Below, in pieces: positions 1 to 9,700 of a stretch of DNA of 64,000 bases. The notes beneath the pieces were generated by a model. It searched no databases. It was not told where the DNA came from and worked only from the letters and a program-made list of their open reading frames with translations. How positions within the stretch are numbered: position 1 is the stretch's first letter; each line of letters starts with the position of its first letter. The position numbers and the translations under genes are program-made. Origin of the DNA: Lasiosphaeris hirsuta (taxonomy: Eukaryota > Ascomycota > Sordariomycetes > Sordariales > Lasiosphaeriaceae). Where the stretch lies: NCBI GenBank assembly GCA_030549175.1, contig JAUKUA010000003.1, positions 3,968,001 through 4,032,000 on the forward strand, written 5' to 3'.

Positions 1-654
1 TCGGCAGTTCAGAGGCAAGCTGTCCCATCCTGCCGTGCCTGTAAGCTTCCGTTTGGCCACATCGCCCTGAGACAGGGGCAGGTTGGCCCTTGCGTCATAT
101 CCTGGTTGATTGGTGCCCCGTCTATTAATTGACTACGGTAACTGCATAACACCATTCCACGATTATCTAATTGTATAAACTCCTCTTTTATACCAGGGAG
201 AAAATAAGTTCAACGGCTCCTCGGACAATATAATGTGGCTTTAGGATATCCATGATGTAAAGTAGATAGAGAATACGCCGTTGCGACTATCATGGAGAGT
301 CAACATTGTGTTGATGTTGATGCCAGACAGTTGAATATTTATGACGATATACATATACTGTTTGGGAACATGGCACGGCCTTATCGCTTGGGGAGTGAAA
401 TTGCCCTGATGCCAAAACAAAAGGCATTCGCGAGACTTCAGACATTTCACCATGAACATACCGCACCGTACCTCACCTCTCCTATCTTCTAGACGTATGG
501 ATTGAGAGATTGATACTGCCCTCAGGAGCACGACCAACTTTGTCGCTCGATCATTTTTGGGGAGCCCCCATGCCCGGTGCAAACTAAGTAAGATTGATCT
601 TGGTGAGATTTTGTCAAGCTCGCCGCTGTTCCAGGCAGAGGGAAAGCTGCAAAC
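1..654. other. Gene-free stretch upstream of NDK
   Basis: No reading frame here resembles a known protein. The only forward frame of note (292-492, 66 codons) shows no recognisable motif. The segment is AT-richer at 120-400 than the flanking genes. It probably holds the promoter and leader of the nucleoside diphosphate kinase gene and perhaps the tail of a gene outside the window. Confidence 0.5.
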
Positions 655-942
655 ATGCCCGATCCAGCTCAGGCGACAACGACGCCGGACAAGCTTGATG
701 TCGGGAGGGGTCCGCAGAAGCGGCAAAACATCAGCCAACGAGAGTCGAGGGCACGAAAACGAGGAGCCCCACCATTTCTTCTGGCTGCTTGTGGCATTCT
801 GGCCGCGCTCCTCTTTTTCTACCTCCGCCAGCCCACCTCCTCCCAACACATCAGCTCTCCCGAAAACCCTTTCTTCATCCAAATTCCCAGTCAATTACCA
901 GCTCCCTCTCAAGACTTTGCCAGAGCAGAAACAACCGCAATC
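655..942 (+). other. In-frame 96-codon upstream extension of NDK with a predicted membrane anchor
   Basis: An ATG at 655 opens a frame that runs without a stop for 96 codons straight into the canonical NDK start at 943, in the same phase. The encoded segment has a basic cluster (RESRARKRG, about residues 29-37) followed by a hydrophobic run (PFLLAACGILAALLFFYL, about 40-57). That is the shape of a type II signal anchor. Reading from 655 would give a 248-residue membrane-anchored or organelle-targeted kinase. Reading from 943 gives the normal 152-residue cytosolic enzyme. Whether the extension is translated cannot be seen from the DNA. Confidence 0.45.
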
Positions 943-1814
943 ATGTCGACCACCGAGCAGACGTAAGATGACCCCTCCTCGCCATGGTCCTGTCAGATTT
1001 CTGCCCCTCCATTACCCCGCCATTCATCATTTTAGACCCCTCCAAACAGCCACCACCGCCGCGATTATAGCTTCAATAGACTAATTTTTGCACAGCTTCA
1101 TTGCCATTAAGCCCGATGGTGTCCAGGTATGTCTCCTAGTCATATATCTCGCCTGTCTGCATAGCCGTGACTAACTCTTGACAGCGCGGACTTGTCGGCA
1201 CCGTCATCTCCCGCTTCGAGAACCGCGGGTACGAAATTGCATGCGAACAGAAAGAACGGAGGCCATCCAGCTGACATTTTGGTGTAGCTTCAAGCTGGTT
1301 GCCATCAAGCTGGTCACTCCATCCAAGGAGCACCTCGAGAAGCACTGTATGATTCCGCAAAACTTCAAGCCGCTGAACAGTCTTGCTGATCTCCACCGCA
1401 GATGCCGACCTCAGCAGCAAGCCTTTTTTCCCCAAGCTGATTACCTGCAAGTTGACCGCCCATTTCAGCCCAAACTCTCGCTAACCCACATGATAGACAT
1501 GCTTAGCGGCCCTATCGTCGCCACTGTTTGGGAGGGTCTTGATGCCGTCAAGACTGGCCGCTGTAAGCTAGCGTTTACCCCTTGGCCAAATTTTTGGAGA
1601 CTAACATGTTTGTACTCAAGCTATCGTTGGTGCCACCAACCCCCTTGCCTCCACCCCTGGCACCATCCGCGGTGACTATGCCCTCTCTATGGGCCGCAAC
1701 GTCATCCACGGATCCGACAGCGTCGAGAACGCCAAGGCCGAGATCGAGAATTGGTTCACCGCCGAGGAGATCATCAGCTGGAAGAGCCACAGCGAGGACT
1801 GGGTTTACGAGTAA
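943..1814 (+). CDS. Nucleoside diphosphate kinase
   Basis: Transfers the gamma phosphate from ATP to nucleoside diphosphates through a phosphohistidine. Seven exons give 152 residues, the usual length: 943-962, 1096-1126, 1185-1228, 1288-1346, 1402-1446, 1497-1562, 1621-1814. The protein starts [20 protein letters not shown]. The active-site motif NVIHGSD carries the catalytic His at residue 118, the standard position. The intron after exon 5 starts with GC rather than GT (GCAAGT); only this junction restores the conserved order KLIT-Y-MLSGP. I chose the ATG at 943 because it gives the canonical cytosolic protein; an in-frame ATG at 655 could give a longer anchored form. The gene converges on the MscS channel gene. 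The identification is very secure; the small exons are well constrained by family conservation. Confidence 0.95.
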
Positions 1815-2491
1815 ATTTTCCCTGCTCTGTAATCCTGCCGAGGGTCTTGCGTAGACATACCAGCCTCTTGCGTTGGGTTATGACTACATGGATCGTCGGG
1901 TGTCCCGATTGGCATCGCAATAAACATACCGTGAACAACCAAATATCACCGACTGTATGCCCGTGATGGCTTAATCCCGACAACCAGAAAACTCTACGAA
2001 TTTGCCCGGAATTTTCGTCCAAACTCAACTGATGGTCATTCCTTTTGGCTCTAGTCCAGGAATATATGCACTTACCTTGAAATAAGCTCTCTCTCATACT
2101 ACCATTTCAGGTAATTATCCAAGGTACATAGCCGATGGCCACAATCCATCCCTGTGACGGCTTCTACCAAAGGGCAGAGGAATGATAGATGGGCGTAATA
2201 AAAACCATTCCCTACACCCCTTAGCCAGGCAGTGAGGTAGTGACGAGGTGAGAGGCCAAGTCATCACAGCGTATCTGTATCCGCCAATTTGTCTTCAGAA
2301 CTCTCTTTTGAACTCCATACCTATTTATCACCTCTAGAACACAATGCTGTGAAATGATTGCTTAAGCCATGCAAGCGCGCCAAGTTACCCAGCAACGACG
2401 GTGCATCTGAATCTAACCCCTGAATCTAGCCTCCGAGTCCTAGATGTCTTACTACCCCATATCGCCATTGCCACATTTCATTCATAACCAC
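1815..2491. other. Convergent intergenic region between NDK and the MscS channel
   Basis: This 677-bp stretch holds the 3' ends of two convergent genes. Frames are short and show no family resemblance. Nothing beyond 3' untranslated sequence is supported. Confidence 0.5.
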
Positions 2492-5009
2492 TCAAACGGC
2501 ATTACTTGCCGAGTCCGCCCTATTTGAGCGGCCTCTCGGTCGACCCCACGGTCTCTGCCGAATAGAGTCACTTTCCTTGCTCTGGATCTCCTCTAGTCGC
2601 TCTTCCAGGGCGGCACTGCTCTCGGAGCGTTCCCTCGGCGACTGGCTAATCGACGACAGGCGCATGATATGACCGTCAGCGCGCCGGTTGCGATAGACAT
2701 CCTGAAAGTCCATTCCAGCCTCCACCACCGCTGCTCGACTATTCCGCCTCCTTGTCGCGATGGGCGTGGAAGCGGGCGGCGGCGATGACACGGACGGAGG
2801 AGGCTGAGATTCTGGGGCCTGGACGTTGGCCCAGTAGATGGGCATTTCCCGCATCCCTCCTGGCTGGACGACGCGCGGTCCCTCGATTCCCATATCGTGC
2901 ATCTGGTGCATGAGCTCAACGGCGAACTTGTTGTGTCTGGTGAGACGTAGAAGCTCATTCTGGTAGTTGCTCTTGTGGAAAAAGATGATGTTCATGGTGA
3001 TACTGTAGACCTCGTCGATGCTTTGCACCTCTGAGATAACGCGGGGAGCGTAGTCGCGCTTGTTGGCCAGACAGAATTCCCGCATACGGGCCTTGAGCTC
3101 CTCAATCTGAGCCTCGGATGTGCCAAAGCGAAGCTTCAGATTGATTGGATCCGCCAGCCCCTGACTGCGCCTCTGGTTCAGGATGAAGAGCGTGTTCAGG
3201 AGGGAATTTGGCGCCTGCACCACATGTCCTTCCATTTTCTTGAATTCGGTGTAAAGAAGCGAGACTTCTAAAACGTAGTAATCATCACCCTTCATCATGG
3301 AGCCCGTGTTTCCATATACGGTAACACGGTCACCAACATCAAATGGGTGCTTAACGAAGACAAATATAATGGACTATAAGGGAAGTTTGTGAGCTGCTGC
3401 GATACCTAGGCGAATACGTGGGACTCACCTGAAGAAATTCTTGCGCCGTCGCTTGAAGGAGCCAAGATAGGCCGAGCAAGAATGTGCCTGTCGAAGTCAG
3501 GGCTGCGGCTGCGGAGTTCGAGATGATGCTGATAAAGACGATGATGACAATAACGATGATGATGAACATGAAAACCTCATCGAGCTTCTTGATGACGGAG
3601 TCGAGATCCTTGAGAGAAGCTGCAATGGCCTTCTTCTCAAGATGAATCTCGTTGCATACCATCTCGAGCTCCTCCATAGAGATGTCACCATTCAGGTCTT
3701 TGTCAAAGACGCCAAAACATGCCTCAGCTTCATCTGGCGTTTCAAATGCGGGCTGCAAGTCACCTAAGACGATGGTTGATCTTTCTGGGTTGACGAAGCT
3801 GCGGTAGAAGACTCGTGCGAGGGTGTAACTGGCCGTGGTATTGCGAAGAAGCTCTAAAACCACCTTCCGGGGGTGACCTCCTTTAAGAATCCTCCTTCCA
3901 GTAAAGTCCCCAGCCATGCGGTTGGCGGCATTACCAACCTTGCTCCATGCCTGTCGAGCATTGGTCTGAATTGCCTTCATCGGCGTCCGGGTGCCCGAGG
4001 AATTACCAGCTGTGACAGACGAGTCCCACACGGGATCTTGAGCCTCGATGTGATTTTTGGCAAATGAGTATAGGGTAACCAAGAATTCAATCTGCATGTG
4101 ATTTTCCCGTATCCGGTGCGAGTATGTGCGTAGGTGGAATGAGGTTGCAATCCACTGAATCAGTATCTTTTCGGCAAAGTTCAGGGTAGCCAGAGTGAAG
4201 AAAGCGATGATGATCTTGTAGACGATATCGATCCAGGGGACGTCCGGCATGTCGCCGCCCGGGTCCGTGGAGGCCCGATGATTGTCAAGGATTGGATGGT
4301 AAGATATCATAACCGCCAGTAGCCAAAGGAATAATGCAGTGGGAAACTCGAGTTGCCGCCCGATATCCTTCCACTTCTTATGATTACTGGATCCCACGGT
4401 ATCGGCAACAAAACCAAACACCAGAGGCATGATAGAGGTCATGATCCGTGTCGCCCAGAGAGTGAGCCAGACAACTTCGAGCCAGATGCCGAACCAAAGT
4501 AGCTGGACACCTCCATCACCCCCGACAGGCTCACTGTCGCGCTTGTAGGCGAACAAGTCTAGAAAGATAGGCACCATAATGAGGACGGCAGCGGGTATCG
4601 CGTACACGACGTACCGTAAAACCCGGGGGAATTTCCTCAGTTTCGCCCATAGCTTGGTGAGCCATGTGGACTTGTGGGGCGAGGAGATGTTGGTCACGGC
4701 GGGGGCATCGCTGTTAAAGGCGTCCTCGTTCACGCGCTCCTGGTGGCTCCTGTTTCTTGACCGAGAGCGTCCTGACTCGTGTTCTTGGTGAGATACGATG
4801 CGTTCAGCCCGGAGGAGCTCCAGGTCGTCGTTCAGCCGATTGGCCGCCTCGCGGGTCTCGCTAGAATGGGGGCTCAGAGTTGACATGAAGTCAGGGGCGA
4901 GGTGGCCCGGTTCGTTCTTAGCAGCAGCATTCTCATCGATAGGGGCCTCGTACGAGGGTATCTGAAGGTTGAGCTGCGGTCGAGGAGGCGACACTGCCGA
5001 GGACGCCAT
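2492..5009 (-). CDS. Mechanosensitive ion channel, MscS family with EF-hand (Msy1/Msy2-like)
   Basis: Predicted membrane channel that opens under membrane tension; fungal relatives (fission yeast Msy1 and Msy2) act in ER or nuclear-envelope membranes during hypo-osmotic shock. Two exons, 5009-3429 and 3373-2492, with a 55-bp intron (GTGAGT...TATAG), give 820 residues. The N-terminus is polar and disordered, followed by several hydrophobic segments. A canonical EF-hand loop (DKDLNGDISMEE, near residues 436-447) precedes the pore helix region, which is rich in I, V and A. The MscS beta domain follows across the splice (FVFVKHPFDVGDRVTVYGN), with a hydrophilic tail. The first ATG in frame is at 5009; a longer frame to 5030 would need GTG. 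The EF-hand suggests calcium feedback on gating, as proposed for this family. Confidence 0.93.
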
Positions 5010-6715
5010 CTTCTCGCATTGAGATGGCACAAGAGAGAAGACGAAGATGTCTGCGGGGTGTAGAACGGTGTGAGAAGGGGAGAGTGGATGGTCTATTCGT
5101 CCACCTTGCTTATCTTGTTGTACTTGTAGTTTAGGGGTGCCTCATCCGGCTCCTTGCTTTGGATCTGCGCAACGGCCCCCCAATGTGGGATTCGCAGAAA
5201 GCGGCTACGTCTGAACCTTGAATAGAGTGTATCCTGACTTACGTGGTTCACGTTATCTCAAGCGGCCTGTTGGTAGCAGGCATCCGTCGGGACCGTCCCT
5301 GTGCCTTTGATCTCCACCCGCCCGCTGATCACTTACCCATAAACGCCATCACACGCGATGAAATGGTGGATTCTAAACACAGTCTCATTCGCAAGATAGA
5401 CGCGGGTTCTCGGGCCGGGCGGGAGGCGTCGGAGGCACCAACCAGAGCACACAATTAATGATTCCGAAGCATACACAGGATCTCCTCTCTCACTAGAGAG
5501 GCATAATCAGCACATCGAGCGAGAGCAGAGGAGTGGGCTTCGCGTTGAAGACGGAAAGCGCAGAGAAGCCATCAAGAGTAGCATGACGTCATAGGTGGGC
5601 CATGGTGGTATCCAGCGGGCGCGTTTGTCGCTCCCTTGCCTTTCTCGACTTGGTTGCAAACAGTTTGTCGCTGAGGCGTTGCCTCGGCTTGATAACGTGT
5701 TGCTAGTAGTACTAATGGATCGGCGTATATATTATGTTGCGCCTGCAGTGTCCCGCTTCCGTCCGCCTCAGGTCGCGGCTCGCTGCAGGGACTCCCTCTG
5801 CCTTCGGAGGACGGGTAGGTATACGGTACGGATGGTCTGCCAAAAGCTGCAAAAGCACTAAGAGTTCGCGTTTTTGATGTTATGTCCAAGGGTTCCCCGC
5901 TGTCTTATGCAAATTGGGTTTGACCATGAACCCCCACTGCATCCCCGTCATGGGGTGGAGTTCACGGGTTGCTGCCGCCCATGCAGGGGATGATGGATCC
6001 ACTCACTGCCATCTGGTGGGACACGGGTCATCCCGGACTGATAAAGCAAGTACTCTTGTAGTTGCAGACCTTCGTCTGATGTTCCTGTTGGTGAAAAACA
6101 TCAAAACCCCGAGATTCTGTGAATTCTAAGTTGCTCTTGCTTTGTAGAGTACATTGATATTGTTGTCTAAGGTAGCCCTGGCGAGATATGTAGGTGGGTA
6201 TCGCGCGGCTATGGCTGGAATGCTGGAGATGGACGTTTATTGTACCCTGGAAGAAGATTTGCCGAGGCGGGATGCTCGGCGTTGGGCTCATGATGTTGGA
6301 CTGCCCAAAGCCCCCGAAATGGACTGTCTAGGCATGCTGGGGTAGCAAAAGGCTACCTTCAATTGGTTCTACGATGGCGGCTCTCAGCCGCATTTTACTG
6401 CTAACAGGTTCGACAAATGTTCCCAGCTGCCTCAGCGCTTCAGGTCCAGAACTGCGGCAACTCGTAAGAGCACGACTGTGTGTTCGCCTTTTTTTTTTTT
6501 TTTTTTTTTGGTTCTTTATTGGACTTGCCGTAGCGGCTGCTTTCGCGCGCGGCAACGACTCGCGACCGAGAGATGCTATCGCCAGAATAGGTTGCCCAAG
6601 ACGGAAGCTTCGTCGACACTCGACGGCAGCTCGTCACCATAGCTGCTCCGATTGATTCTCGGTCGGCAACTCAACTGCCTTGATCTGGCATAGCGATCGA
6701 GACGAGCAAGAAGAT
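5010..6715. other. Divergent intergenic region between MscS channel and WW/polyQ genes
   Basis: A 1.7-kb stretch between two divergent starts. No frame in it resembles a protein family. It presumably contains both promoters and leaders, and it includes a 21-base T run at 6489-6509 about 200 bases before the WW gene. Confidence 0.5.
6489..6509 (+). repeat. Poly(T) tract, 21 bases
   Basis: An uninterrupted run of 21 T residues lies about 207 bases upstream of the ATG at 6716. Long dA:dT tracts exclude nucleosomes in fungal promoters, so this may be part of the promoter. Its length is prone to sequencing error. Confidence 0.85.
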
Positions 6716-9700
6716 ATGGCTAGCCTGCCAGAACACTGGGAGTCGGACTACGATGGCGCGCGGTGGTTCTTCCGGTACAAGCCAACGGGCATTGTCCAAT
6801 ACACCTTCCCGAAGCCCGGCGACGAATACCCCGAGTACATCGATGCCTTTGCCCCGCCCTTCGATCTTCCACCCGAGGAGAAGCTCGAGAGCCAACAGCA
6901 GAAGAAGAGGAGGAGCACCGCTGAACGAAGCGTGAGCCGGTCCACAAGCAAGCGCAATAATGAAAACACCTCGGCCACCCTTTTTGATGACGGCGGTGGT
7001 GGCTTCCAACCGTGGTTCCAGCCCGATTTCATGTACCTGGGACCGGGTTCATACAACGATATCAGTCCATTGCCCGAGGACGAGGACGAGGAGCTGGGTC
7101 TTGGCGGGAGCAAACCTCGCGGGAAGAAGACATCGAGCGTCGAGGATTCTCCCGCGACGCAGTCCGGAAGGTCGTACATATCGCCATCCGCTAGCGCCGG
7201 TAACACTCCTCTAAGCAACAACAGCCAACCCGCCAACGTAACCCCCGTGATGGACAGCGTCGCAGCAGCCCTTCAAGTTGGCAACAATGCCCACCAACAA
7301 ACCCTAGGCCCAGCTCTGGAAAGTCGGCAGCCTCGATACTCCCCTCTCGGCGTCGTGCCTGAATTGCCAAGTGAAATGACAGCCCAGTGTCGAGAAGAAA
7401 CACATCCCACACCTGTTGAACTACCAGGTCACGGCATGATTCATGACCACATGCAGCCCCTGCCTTACGCAAATGCATTCGATATCGCGCCCGCCGAGCT
7501 GCCTGTAGTCGGGTTTACCACGAATCACTATGGACACGGGGTAACCCAAGAGCATTTATATGGGCGCCAATCTCCTCATGCGAACGTAGGTAGAGCACAA
7601 CCGCCCCGGTCGTCCCAGTCACCTCAGTCGTCTGTTCGGCAGCACCAGACACATTCTTCAACAACTCTGGAGAAGACTGTACCCGCTGCATTTCACCCAC
7701 CACAGCTTCCTCCAAAGCAACCCCTGAATGGGATACAAATTCAACCTGCGCTGCAGCCACATGATCACCTCAATCATCAAGCTTCTCGGGCCTCGCTGGA
7801 CTCAGAGGTCATAAAGGGCACTCGGTCGCCGTCTCCAACCAAGAGCACACACTCCTACAATCCTTACAAAGACATACAAGAGGATATAGACAGCACAGTC
7901 GAGCTTCTGTCCAAGCCTGTGCACCACCAGGAGCTCAATGCAGTGCCGCCTCCGGAGTCCCAACGACAATATTCGGCCCATCAAGAGCAAAGGCAACAGC
8001 CACCGAGGGAGGGCAAAAAGCATGGAGTTGTGAGGACAAGTACACTTCCGTCTCACATGCCTGCGCTCCCCTTTATGGGCTTCAGTCCAGAAAATCCAAA
8101 GCTTCCACAGCTTCCAAACCTACCGACAAATGCCCAGTCCTTGCATTGGCCTCAGGAGAATACCTCGGAGGCTGAGCGGTCGGCATACGTGCAACCTTTG
8201 AATCTCAGTCGCAAGTCCCCCACACCAGGAGGCAGACCTGTTCTTCCCAACGCAGCTGCTTCTTTTGGTCCTCCAGCCACGGCTCAGTCAGGAAGTTCCC
8301 ATCATATGCCACCTGCAGCGCACGATATACCCTATGTTTCTGCTGCCGCAACATCCACAAATCAATTTACCGCTAGAGCATATCCTTCTCGAAATAGCTC
8401 GTTGCCTAAGGAGGATCAGAGAATCACACCCCCGACCCAAGACCGCTTCGTGGGTGGAGTCAAGAGGCCGCACTCTGCTGCATCCGCTCGATCTCATAGC
8501 GAGAGTAACAACGCGCCAACAACTTCCGTCCCCAAATCTACATCAGATTTTGCCATCATGCCGGAGCCATTTCTTCAGTCTCATTCTCCAAGAAACAGTG
8601 TTGTTTCACAGGTCTCTGGGGAAAAGCCTATGGGAGATCAACAGCCTATTCAACGTTCGTCGACGTTCCCTACACCGGAACAAATTATCGAGAGACTTGC
8701 CGCGGAGAAAAACAAGGCGTCACCTACTGGCCCAAACCCGAACCAGGGATATATCATCGATGGCAATTTTGCAATCGCACAGCATGGTCAAGTCGCCGGG
8801 TCACTACCAAAGCCTGCGGTGCAAGAAGTTCCTAAGCAACAACAGCAACCATCACCTCCCGCCAGCGTCTCATCCATTGACAACATGCAATCCTTCCCCG
8901 CCCGAGCAGTCGATACCAGACAACATCTACCTTCCAAATCAACCTCTACCGAAACCGTGGTACAAAATCGACCACTGTCTGCACTAAGGCATGACGCGCA
9001 CATGATTGACCGTCATGTTCAAAATCAGGGGCTAAGTACGATCAGTGGACCGCCCACCTCGTCTACAGCTTCGGCTCACCGTGTTTCTCTGAGCGGTTCT
9101 TCCTCCAGACAGGTTGGCCAGAACGCAACGCCGTCCCCTGCCTCCCAAGCCCAGCCACCGCCAAACCAACATAGTCAAGGTTCGCCCGCGCACGACCAAT
9201 TGCCGTCAACTCATCGGGACTCGACATCAGGGGCCCCGTCAGGATTATATCTTCCAGGACAACACGGTCATGGACAAAGCAACGTGCAAATCGGTATACT
9301 CCCGAACCAGGTTCCGACATTGCAGCGGCCACCAGGCTCGACGCCCATGTCTACATATGACCCGGTCCCAAGTGGCCAGGGAAACGGCATCTCACAGACC
9401 TTTGCGCAGAGGCAAGTCGCTGCGAATGCGGCAAGTCGCCTACCAGCCCCTGTCCAAAGCGTTCCCGGCCGACCTTCACCTGTCCATGGCAGTTCAGACT
9501 CTTCGTCATCCAGTCAGACAGGATCAATATCCGCAGCTAAGCCGTCAACAATTGTTCAGCAGTCCCAAGGAGCGCCTCGTCCTGTTAACCCCCAGAGAGT
9601 ATCCGCAAGACCACCCCCTGGCATGAGCTCACAGCCTGTTTTGTCTGGCGCTCAGATGGGCCAACAGCAAACATTCCAAGGATATGCGTTATCCGTTGGT

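Noticed and set aside
6680..6715. Start of the WW/polyQ protein 12 codons upstream
   Set aside because: The upstream codon is TTG, not ATG; the first ATG, at 6716, starts just before the WW domain.
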